Shown here piece after piece: positions 6,123-13,978 of a DNA stretch of 52,854 bases (position 1 is its first letter; each line of letters begins with the position of its first letter). This DNA comes from an uncultured Butyrivibrio sp. (lineage in GTDB: Bacteria > Bacillota > Clostridia > Lachnospirales > Lachnospiraceae). The translations under genes were made by a program, and so were the position numbers. Where the stretch lies: the NCBI GenBank assembly GCA_946536145.1, contig CAMNEA010000012.1, positions 1-52,854 of the forward strand, in the 5' to 3' direction. The notes beneath the pieces were generated by a model that was not told the DNA's origin, ran no database searches, and saw only the letters and a program-made list of their open reading frames with translations.

Positions 6123-7829
6123 ATGGGATTTGTAAGACAGTCTTTTAAAAGACAGATATTTGTTGTATTCCTTGCAGTAACACTGTTTATGGTAGTCTTT
6201 GGGGGAATCCTTACAGTTCAGGGATTCCAGGCCAGGATACGCTCTGACTATGAGAAAAGAGATGCCGAACAGGAAAAAGAGATCGCAGGGAGACTAAATA
6301 CCCTCCTTGAAAGCTGCGATGAGACGTTCGAGAGCATAGGAAAAAGCAGCGTTCTTCAAAAGTCATTTTACAGAGGAAGAAAGAATTCGCTTGAAATATA
6401 TTCCGAACTTTATTCAGCGAGTCTTAATATACGAAGTTATGCGGTTGTAGAGCTGTATATGGGAGGGCTGTGTATGTACAGCACCAGCAGCGGCTTTAAA
6501 TCGCAGAGTCTTCCGGAAAACTTTGCGATACTCTCTGACGCTGCAGACAGTGAAGGGCGCACCGTATACGGACTCGATCCAAAGAGTTCAGATGTAAATA
6601 AGGCAGATATCCTTATTGCAAGACAGATAGTGAATAAAGAAGAGCCGGGAGTTGCCGTCATAAGGATCAAGCAGGAGGAAATTGACAAGCTCCTAAGCGG
6701 TGTTCTCAATGCCAAAGACGGATTCATGCTGGTAAATGGTTATTTCAGACCCTTAAGCCTCACCGGGACATCCAGGGACGGCAAAGATCTTGAGAGGATC
6801 AGGCAGAATCTTTTTCATGGAAGACTGTATAATGAGGGACTGAGTGACAATATATACATAAATGAAATCGGAAACACTTCTCTGGTGTCAATCTACGTCA
6901 CACCGCCGGCTCTTGATGAATCTGCAGTAAGAGCGGGTTATCAGATAATAATGCTCCTTGCTGTCATCAGCGTATTTGTATGCCTAATAGTCGCAAACAG
7001 GATGAGTGCCTATGTCTCAAAACCTATCGGGATACTGTCAGCCGGGATGAAGCGCTTCAGGAAGGGAGATTTTGACGCTAAGATCGAGCTTAACAGGGAG
7101 GATGAGTTTGAACAACTGGCTGTTGGATTCAATAAGATGACAACACAGCTCAAGGAGACAATGGAGGAGAGAGTTGCGGCAGAGCGTCTTGTCAATGAGA
7201 CAAGGATCGAGATGATGCAGGCGCAGCTTAATCCGCATTTTCTCTACAATACACTCGATACAATAAAGTGGGTGGCAAAGGCCAATCATGTTCCGGAAGT
7301 TGCGACAATGTCAGCTTCTCTTGCAGGGATACTTAGGACAAGTATCTCTGAGAGGCAGTTCTGTCCGCTGTCCAAGGAGATTGAGCTTGTACAGAACTAC
7401 TGTGATATCCAGAAAATAAGATTTGATGACGCATTTGACATTACCATAGACGTTGCGCCGGATATCCAGGCGGCAATAATCCCCAAGCTGATCCTTCAGC
7501 CGATAGTCGAAAACGCGATTATCCATGGGATGGATGAGACCAACAATGGCCATATTTATGTAGCAGCAATGAGAGATCGCAGTGATGGAAAAGATCTTCT
7601 TAAGATATCGGTGCAGGACGATGGCAAGGGCATCAGCGATGAGATGATGCAGGCACTCAACAACGATGATGTGGAGACATTGAAGGGACATCTTGGGCTT
7701 AACAATGTTAATACAATAATCAGGCTTTATTATGGGAAAGAATATGGCGTCATGGCTTTTCGTCCCAGCAGCGGTGGAACAGTTATGATAGTAACTCTTC
7801 CATATTCCGAAGAAGAACCGGAGAGATAA
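6123..7829 (+). CDS. YesM-type sensor histidine kinase
   Basis: A 568-residue membrane kinase: membrane segment at 12-32, extracytoplasmic domain to about 280, second membrane segment near 285-305, HAMP domain about 305-360, then the His_kinase box AQLNPHFLYNTLDTIKW with phospho-acceptor His372. The HATPase domain has VENAIIHG (N box), DDGKGIS (G1) and GHLGLNNV (G2). The start is ATG 6123 behind AAGGAGAG; an earlier in-frame start inside the previous gene is unlikely. It partners the response regulator two bases downstream, and the LytS/YesM class fits HptS-like sensing. Confidence 0.92.
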   Translation: MGFVRQSFKRQIFVVFLAVTLFMVVFGGILTVQGFQARIRSDYEKRDAEQEKEIAGRLNTLLESCDETFESIGKSSVLQKSFYRGRKNSLEIYSELYSASLNIRSYAVVELYMGGLCMYSTSSGFKSQSLPENFAILSDAADSEGRTVYGLDPKSSDVNKADILIARQIVNKEEPGVAVIRIKQEEIDKLLSGVLNAKDGFMLVNGYFRPLSLTGTSRDGKDLERIRQNLFHGRLYNEGLSDNIYINEIGNTSLVSIYVTPPALDESAVRAGYQIIMLLAVISVFVCLIVANRMSAYVSKPIGILSAGMKRFRKGDFDAKIELNREDEFEQLAVGFNKMTTQLKETMEERVAAERLVNETRIEMMQAQLNPHFLYNTLDTIKWVAKANHVPEVATMSASLAGILRTSISERQFCPLSKEIELVQNYCDIQKIRFDDAFDITIDVAPDIQAAIIPKLILQPIVENAIIHGMDETNNGHIYVAAMRDRSDGKDLLKISVQDDGKGISDEMMQALNNDDVETLKGHLGLNNVNTIIRLYYGKEYGVMAFRPSSGGTVMIVTLPYSEEEPER

Positions 7830-7831
7830 TA

Positions 7832-8599
7832 ATGGTAAAAGTTTTAATAGTTGATGATGAAAAGTATGTGAGGATGGGGATAAGGAGCGAGACTGACTGG
7901 TCCCTCATTGGATGTGAGGTCGTAGGCGAGGCACCAAACGGCGCAGCAGGTCTTGAAATGGCACAGGAGCTAAGGCCAGACCTTGTCATCTCCGACATCA
8001 GGATGCCAAAGATGGATGGGATCGAGATGGCGGGTAAGCTTTTAGAGAAATACCCGGCTACAAAGGTGATATTTCTTACTGCCTACAGTGAATTTGAATA
8101 TGCCAGGGCGGCTGTGAGAATAGGAGTATCCGACTATCTTTTAAAACCTTTCAAGGACGGTGAGCTTGAGGGGGCGATACAGCGTCTTTTGCATCTTCAT
8201 CAGAATGCTCCCGCGAAGGAGAAAGAAATTGAGGAAGATCTCATCGGGATAAAGAAAAAAGAAGATATTGAAAACCGCTATGTCAAAAGCGCGATTGAGT
8301 ACATAGAAAAGAATTATGCTGACAGCGAGTTCAGTATAGGTAAGCTCGCCGAGTCAATGAGCGTAAGTGAGGGGCATATCAGCAGGCTATTTAAGGCTGA
8401 ATGCGACTGCAGCATAGGAAATTACCTCACGAGGTACAGGATAAAAAAAGCTATGGACTATCTCAAAGACGTCCAGGTAAAGGTCTACGAAGTTGCCGAA
8501 AAAGTGGGATATCAGGATATCGCTTATTTTTCCAATACATTTAAAAAGCTTATAGGAAGGACTCCTTCAGAGTATCAGAGCAGGGGACTTATAAAATAA
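7832..8599 (+). CDS. YesN-type response regulator with AraC output domain
   Basis: A 255-residue protein. The receiver domain (1-120) has Asp8-Asp9, phospho-acceptor Asp55 in VISDIRMPKMDG, Thr in FLTAYSEF and Lys in YLLKPFK. The C-terminus (about 155-253) is an AraC double helix-turn-helix with VSEGHISRLFKAE and VAEKVGYQDIAYFSNTFKKLIGRTPSEYQ. It is the cognate regulator of the kinase upstream and probably activates the transporter genes that start at 8758. Confidence 0.93.
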   Translation: MVKVLIVDDEKYVRMGIRSETDWSLIGCEVVGEAPNGAAGLEMAQELRPDLVISDIRMPKMDGIEMAGKLLEKYPATKVIFLTAYSEFEYARAAVRIGVSDYLLKPFKDGELEGAIQRLLHLHQNAPAKEKEIEEDLIGIKKKEDIENRYVKSAIEYIEKNYADSEFSIGKLAESMSVSEGHISRLFKAECDCSIGNYLTRYRIKKAMDYLKDVQVKVYEVAEKVGYQDIAYFSNTFKKLIGRTPSEYQSRGLIK

Positions 8600-8687
8600 A
8601 AATAATGAAAATATAAATAAAATGTTAAGAATTTACAAAAAATATCAGAATTGTCTTCTGCAATTAAAAAACGCCAGCCTCTAGAAT

Positions 8688-8726
8688 ATAACCATAAAGC
8701 AAATAACTGCTTCGTGGTTATTTTTT
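8688..8726 (+). terminator. Terminator or attenuator before the transporter genes
   Basis: ATAACCA (8688-8694) pairs with TGGTTAT (8715-8721), an inner AAGCA pairs with TGCTT, and six T follow. It separates the signalling genes from the transporter genes. Read-through would link them. Confidence 0.8.
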
Positions 8727-8757
8727 ACACAGGCAAAAATAAAAGGAGGAACAGAAA

Positions 8758-10173
8758 GTGAAAAAGAAAGTTTTAGCAACAGTCTTATCTTTCACAATGG
8801 TTGTATCATCCCTTGTTGGATGCGGAGGGGCAGCAGGAGGCGGAAATGCAACTGACACACAGTCGTCATCAGCACCGGCATCTACTGACACAGCAGCTCA
8901 GGCGGGTAACGATGAGGCAGCAAAGCCTGCAGCAGAGCTTACAGGAATCGATGCGATCATTGCTGAGGCAGAGGGCATGACAATGGAAGAGCTTGCTAAG
9001 AAGGCCATCGAGGAATCAAACGGTAAGACCTTCTACGGAGTAGGAAACAGCAGCCGCGGAAAATCAGCCCTTCCGGTATTTATAGAATATCTTCAGACAA
9101 TCGATCCATCCTACAGCATGGAGTTTGAGTGGCAGCAGCCCAAGAACAACAAGATCTTTGAGCAGCTTACATCCGATTCACTCAAGAGTGAGGGCACATT
9201 TGCCATGACACTCATCCAGGACGGCAATCAGATCCAGTCCAAGATGGTTGATACAGATATATTAAAGACCTACATCCCCAAAGAGTGGGCAGATGCAAAT
9301 GGAACAACAGCAGATGCTTATGAAGGATTCCTTCCTCTCCAGACACTTAATAAGGTTTTCATGTACAACAATCAGGGAACAGCACAGTTCACAAACTGCT
9401 GGGACTTTGTATATGAAGGATCACATCCCCTGTTCATGGGTGTTGACTCAGAGATCGTCGGCAAGAACTTCCTGATGATGCTCACAGAAGAGAAGTACGC
9501 TACATGGCTCAAGGAAGCATTTGACAAGCTCGATGATACCAAGAAGGCATACTTCGAGCCCACAATCCAGGAGATGCAGGCAGATGCCAACGACCTTGGT
9601 CTTGGAGCAAACGGAGCTTACGCACTTGCATGGATCAAGCTCTGGGTAAACAACTACAACGAACAGACAGATGATGGACCTATCTGCAACACACTTGTAG
9701 ACGCATCAGCCAAAGATCAGTCAGGACTTCTTGTTTATTCCAAGCTCCGCTCTGTTGAGGAGTCGGCATCAGTATCAGTCAACAACATCAACGTTGCTGC
9801 ATATCAGGACGGCTACACAGGAATCGGCGGATACGGATACTGCCACTACCTTTTCCTTACCAAGAACAGCCCTCTTCCATGGACAGCATGCGCATTCATC
9901 GCATACATGACCTGCACCGAGAAAGGATTTGAGGCATGGGGCAAGGATATGGGTGGATATTCACACAATCCTGAAGTTGCAAAAGAGATCGAAGACACCT
10001 TCCATCATTCACAGGGCGGCGGAGATGAGTTCCCTGCAAAGAATGACAGAGGCTATGACTGGTGGACAACTGAGGGAGAGCTTGTACTTGAAGATCCTAT
10101 GTACTGCTCAGATGTTTCCTTCACAGTCGGAAGCTGGATCGACGTTCTTGATCACTACGCTCCGGGCGAATAA
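8758..10173 (+). CDS. ABC transporter solute-binding lipoprotein
   Basis: A 471-residue lipoprotein starting at GTG behind AAAGGAGG (8742-8749). The signal peptide ends in SSLVGCGG, followed by a Gly/Ser/Ala/Thr linker. The mature domain has the type 2 binding-protein layout (SKLRSVEESASVSVNN, WTACAFIAYMTCTEKGFEAW). Codon use is biased to favoured codons, suggesting high expression. It sits before the fused permease and the ATPase, so it is the substrate-delivery subunit of this importer. Confidence 0.88.
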   Translation: MKKKVLATVLSFTMVVSSLVGCGGAAGGGNATDTQSSSAPASTDTAAQAGNDEAAKPAAELTGIDAIIAEAEGMTMEELAKKAIEESNGKTFYGVGNSSRGKSALPVFIEYLQTIDPSYSMEFEWQQPKNNKIFEQLTSDSLKSEGTFAMTLIQDGNQIQSKMVDTDILKTYIPKEWADANGTTADAYEGFLPLQTLNKVFMYNNQGTAQFTNCWDFVYEGSHPLFMGVDSEIVGKNFLMMLTEEKYATWLKEAFDKLDDTKKAYFEPTIQEMQADANDLGLGANGAYALAWIKLWVNNYNEQTDDGPICNTLVDASAKDQSGLLVYSKLRSVEESASVSVNNINVAAYQDGYTGIGGYGYCHYLFLTKNSPLPWTACAFIAYMTCTEKGFEAWGKDMGGYSHNPEVAKEIEDTFHHSQGGGDEFPAKNDRGYDWWTTEGELVLEDPMYCSDVSFTVGSWIDVLDHYAPGE

Positions 10174-10179
10174 GAAAGA

Positions 10180-10249
10180 GTGAGTCACTGGGGACGTTAC
10201 AGTTTGACTCATTTCAATGAGTCAAACTGTAACGTCCCCGCTGACTCAC
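10180..10249. repeat. Very long REP-like stem-loop between transporter genes
   Basis: A perfect 24-bp stem (10190-10213 with 10216-10239) with a two-base loop starts GGGGACG and ends CGTCCCC. An outer GTGAGTCA/TGACTCAC stem (10180-10187 with 10242-10249) extends it. No T tract follows, so it is not a normal terminator. GGGGAC...GTCCCC ends are typical of REP elements mobilised by RAYT transposases. Confidence 0.75.
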
Positions 10250-10284
10250 CCAATGCTATTTAGAGAAAGAAAGAGGAAAATAAC

Positions 10285-12111
10285 ATGGAGGCAATCGCAA
10301 AACCAGACAAAAGTGCGATTTTCAAGAATAAGGTAAAGACATGGTTTTCCCAACCTCAGAATATTATACTTTTGCTGTTTGGGATTGTACTTACCTTTTC
10401 TACTGTCGCACCGATCGTAGCAATCGTCAAAGACACCTTTGCTATTCATCCCGGAACAATTGACCAGCACCTCACGGGGCGGCCAACCGGATACACAATC
10501 GTAAACTATACAGATCTTTTCACCAGCAGACTTGCCAGGACAAATCTCTGGATGCCGCTTCTTAACACAGTTATCCTGTCAGTTCTGACATGTGCAATTT
10601 CCATTTTGTTCGGTGGACTTTTCGCCTTTCTGGTAACAAGAACTGATATGAAGTTTAAGAAGTACTTAAGCTCGATATTCATTTTCCCGTACATAATGCC
10701 CCAGTGGACACTGGCTGTTGTATGGCAGCATATGTTTTACTCAAACAAGGTAACAGGTACATCGGACGGACTGCTTGCAGCGATCTTTCATGTATACTTT
10801 CCGCACTGGTGGTGCCAGGGAGTATTCCCAAGCGCGGTAGTTTTAGGACTTCACTACGCGCCCTTTGCCTACATCCTGATCGGCGGTATTTTCAAGAACA
10901 TGGATGCCAACCTTGAGGAGGCAGCAACAATTCTTGACACACCGAAGTGGAAGATAATGTTCAAGGTAACACTTCCTATGATCAAGCCGGCAATTCTTTC
11001 GACAATACTTCTGGTATTCGGAAGCGCCATGGGAAGCTACCCTGTTCCGCATTACCTGAGCCTTACAACCCTTTCTACCAAGTATATTTCAATGAACAGC
11101 AAATACACCGGTGAAGCGAGCATTCTTGCTATCATCATGATGGTATTTGGCGTACTGATCCTTGGTATGAACCAGCTAAGCTTAAAGAGCCGCAAGAACT
11201 ACACCACCGTGACGGGTAAGTCGGGACAGCTCACCAAGCTCTCAATCGGAAAAGCAGGAAAATACATTGTAGGAATAATCTTCATAGTTATCACATTCTT
11301 TACAAGTATCTGGCCTATCCTCTTGTTCGCGCTTGAGACCTTCCTTCCAAACCCCGGTGACTACAGCTTCCTCTACTCAGGAAATCTGGCGCACCTTACT
11401 ACCAAGTGGTGGGTAACAAACGAAAACATTACAGAGAACGGCATGTACGGTCAGCCCGGTATCCTGTACAACAACACTATCTGGCACGCATTCTTCGGAA
11501 CTCTGCTGCTTGCAGTTGTATGCGCGCTTATAGCAGGAACCATCGGAACACTTATAGGCTACGCCGTAGCGAAAAAGAGAAGGAACAAATGGGCAAACTA
11601 TGTCAACAATGTGGCATTCCTTCCCTACCTCATGCCTTCGATCGCAGTTGGAGCAGCATTCTTTATCCTGTTCTCCAACGAGCACATCAATCTGTTTAAC
11701 ACATATACACTTCTGATAATCGCAGGTGTTGTAAAATACATTCCGTTTGCTTCAAGGAGTTCGCTGAATTCAATGCTACAGATAAGCAACGAACTTGAGG
11801 AAGCCGCGATAATCATGAACACGCCATGGATAAAGAGAATGACAAGGATCATCATCCCGATCCAGAAGTCATCGATCATAAGCGGATATCTTCTTCCGTT
11901 CATGACGTGCCTTAGGGAACTTTCCCTGTTCCTGCTTCTTTGCACACAGGGCTTTATCCTGTCGACGACACTTGACTACTTCGATGAGATGGGACTTTAC
12001 GCGTTCTCAAGCGCAATTAACCTCATCCTGATCGTTACAATTCTTATATTCAACACACTGGTAAACAAGCTGACAGGCGCCAGCCTTGACAGCGGCATAG
12101 GAGGAAAGTAA
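10285..12111 (+). CDS. Fused ABC transporter permease (FbpB/AfuB-like)
   Basis: A 608-residue polytopic membrane protein with two MetI-type halves, about 30-305 and 330-600, roughly 12 membrane segments in all. Each half has the EAA loop that docks the ATPase: NLEEAATILDTPKWKIMFKVTLP and ELEEAAIIMNTPWIKRMTRIIIP. Such fused permeases serve the ferric/sugar-phosphate/phosphonate subfamily. ATG 10285 follows an AGAGGA ribosome site, and the ATPase gene begins two bases after its stop. Confidence 0.92.
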   Translation: MEAIAKPDKSAIFKNKVKTWFSQPQNIILLLFGIVLTFSTVAPIVAIVKDTFAIHPGTIDQHLTGRPTGYTIVNYTDLFTSRLARTNLWMPLLNTVILSVLTCAISILFGGLFAFLVTRTDMKFKKYLSSIFIFPYIMPQWTLAVVWQHMFYSNKVTGTSDGLLAAIFHVYFPHWWCQGVFPSAVVLGLHYAPFAYILIGGIFKNMDANLEEAATILDTPKWKIMFKVTLPMIKPAILSTILLVFGSAMGSYPVPHYLSLTTLSTKYISMNSKYTGEASILAIIMMVFGVLILGMNQLSLKSRKNYTTVTGKSGQLTKLSIGKAGKYIVGIIFIVITFFTSIWPILLFALETFLPNPGDYSFLYSGNLAHLTTKWWVTNENITENGMYGQPGILYNNTIWHAFFGTLLLAVVCALIAGTIGTLIGYAVAKKRRNKWANYVNNVAFLPYLMPSIAVGAAFFILFSNEHINLFNTYTLLIIAGVVKYIPFASRSSLNSMLQISNELEEAAIIMNTPWIKRMTRIIIPIQKSSIISGYLLPFMTCLRELSLFLLLCTQGFILSTTLDYFDEMGLYAFSSAINLILIVTILIFNTLVNKLTGASLDSGIGGK

Positions 12112-12113
12112 TA

Positions 12114-13760
12114 ATGCCGGAAATAATCTTAGAGAACATAACAAAGCGTTGGGGCAAGTTCTTTGGCGTAGATAACGTCAGCCTAAACATCCCCAATAAC
12201 TCATTCATCACACTTCTTGGCCCTTCAGGATGTGGAAAGACTACGATCCTTAGGATGATCGCAGGTCTTGAGACTCCGACGGAAGGCCGCATCACCATCG
12301 GGGATAAGGTAGTATTTGACTCAAACGCAGGTATCAACATCCCTGCCAACAAGCGCAAGGTCGGATTCCTTTTCCAGAACTACGCTCTTTGGCCCAATAT
12401 GACTGTCTATGAGAACATATCTTTTGGCCTTAAGAACATCAATGAAGAGATGCCCTCTCTTGATGTCGAAGCCAAGCAGACATCAGATCTTATCAGGGCT
12501 CTTCAGAACGGCAACAAGGTAAAAGAGATCGTGGAGGAGTGCAGGGACAAGAATGGCAAGCTCGATGAGAACAAGGCTTATGTGAAGCTCATCGACAATT
12601 ACAACCTCTCCATCTATACAGCAAAAGAGCTGTACGCCATGGGAATCCACAGCTCCTCGGATCCGATGACAAGCGCAAAAAGCAAGCTTTCGGAGTATGA
12701 GAATAAGCTTGAAGAGATCAGAAACAGATATGCAAAAGAGGGAAAGGCACTAAACGATAAATTTGAAGTGACAAAGAACGGCCAGGCCATACTTGAGAAG
12801 AGAAAGCTCTCCAAGGAGGAGATAGATTCAAGGGTTAGAGCATGCTCGAGGATCGTTAAGATCGGTATGTTCATGGACAGGTATCCTGCAGAGCTCTCAG
12901 GCGGACAGCAGCAGAGAGTAGCGATTGCGCGTACTCTTGCACCTGAGCCACAGGTTCTTTTCATGGATGAGCCTCTTTCCAACCTCGATGCCAAGCTAAG
13001 GCTCGAGATGAGATATGAGCTCCAAAGACTCCACGTTGAGACGGGAAGCACTTTTGTATATGTTACACATGACCAGATGGAAGCGATGACCCTCGCAACG
13101 AGGATCTGCCTTGTAAATAACGGAGTTCTCCAGCAGTATGCCGCACCGCTTGAAGTCTACAACAGACCTTCGAACCTCTTTGTTGCTGATTTCGTCGGCA
13201 ATCCTTCGATGAACTTTGTCGATGCGAAGGGCGCTCAGCAGAGTGATGGAAGCGTTGCCCTTGATATGCTCGGCGGCATTAAGGCAAGATTTGTGCCATC
13301 CGAAAAAACAGATCTTGTGAAATGGAGAGCGGACAGGGATAAGGATATTGCCGACAAGACAGAGTATGAGAGAAAGAGGCTCATGCAAAAGGGCGCCGTT
13401 GAAAAGAGCAACAAGGATGAAGTCTTTAAGTACCATGTCCAGAAGGTTGAGGAGCAGGACGATTCCATCATGGATGAGCCTGTGATCACGGACGAGGACT
13501 TTGTGATCGGAATAAGGCCTGAGGCTATAGATATTGATCCAAACGGCAAAATAGACACAACTGTCTACGGCGCGATGCCCACCGGTATGGAGTCGACATT
13601 AAAGCTCAGAGTCGGTGAGTTCCTCCTTACAGGAGTAATCTTCGGCGGCGTCATCTACCAGATCGGCCAGGAAGAAAGGATCAACATAAGCGGAAAAGAC
13701 ATCCTTCTCTTTGACCGCAGATCGGGAAGACTCATCTGTGCAGGAAGTCTTGAGCTGTGA
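12114..13760 (+). CDS. ABC transporter ATPase with a large helical-domain insertion
   Basis: A 548-residue protein, against about 350-370 for the MalK/FbpC class. It has Walker A GPSGCGKTT (36-44), Q-loop Gln88 in FQNYALWP, signature LSGGQQQ (251-257), Walker B VLFMDEP (271-277) and the THD switch His, so all catalytic parts are intact. About 113 charged, helix-rich residues are inserted between NISFGLK (107) and KLSKEEIDSRV (about 221), exactly before the signature helix. A second charged insertion lies in the C-terminal regulatory domain (about 398-450). It energises the permease upstream. Confidence 0.92.
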   Translation: MPEIILENITKRWGKFFGVDNVSLNIPNNSFITLLGPSGCGKTTILRMIAGLETPTEGRITIGDKVVFDSNAGINIPANKRKVGFLFQNYALWPNMTVYENISFGLKNINEEMPSLDVEAKQTSDLIRALQNGNKVKEIVEECRDKNGKLDENKAYVKLIDNYNLSIYTAKELYAMGIHSSSDPMTSAKSKLSEYENKLEEIRNRYAKEGKALNDKFEVTKNGQAILEKRKLSKEEIDSRVRACSRIVKIGMFMDRYPAELSGGQQQRVAIARTLAPEPQVLFMDEPLSNLDAKLRLEMRYELQRLHVETGSTFVYVTHDQMEAMTLATRICLVNNGVLQQYAAPLEVYNRPSNLFVADFVGNPSMNFVDAKGAQQSDGSVALDMLGGIKARFVPSEKTDLVKWRADRDKDIADKTEYERKRLMQKGAVEKSNKDEVFKYHVQKVEEQDDSIMDEPVITDEDFVIGIRPEAIDIDPNGKIDTTVYGAMPTGMESTLKLRVGEFLLTGVIFGGVIYQIGQEERINISGKDILLFDRRSGRLICAGSLEL

Positions 13761-13823
13761 TGAGAACAGAATGGACCTTGGATTTATCGGTAATTAAATA
13801 ACAGACTCGGCAAATGATCAATC

Positions 13824-13893
13824 TATGATCAAAAGAAAAAACGTCAGGAATCTGCATCTTATAAAAGCGGATAACTGGCGTTTTTTGATCATA
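13824..13893 (+). terminator. Terminator of the transporter operon
   Basis: TATGATCAAAA and AAAAACG-CAG (13824-13846) pair with CTG-CGTTTTTTGATCATA (13875-13893) in a long, slightly imperfect stem with an internal T tract. Confidence 0.65.
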
Positions 13894-13978
13894 AACGACA
13901 TCTTTTTTATAATGTGGTAAGATATAGACAATATTGAATTTCATCAGAAATGCAATTTATGAATCAGGGAGGAAAACA

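Noticed and set aside
9929..10183. 84-codon frame overlapping the end of the binding protein gene
   Set aside because: It lies within a coding region of clear family in another frame and has no ribosome site.
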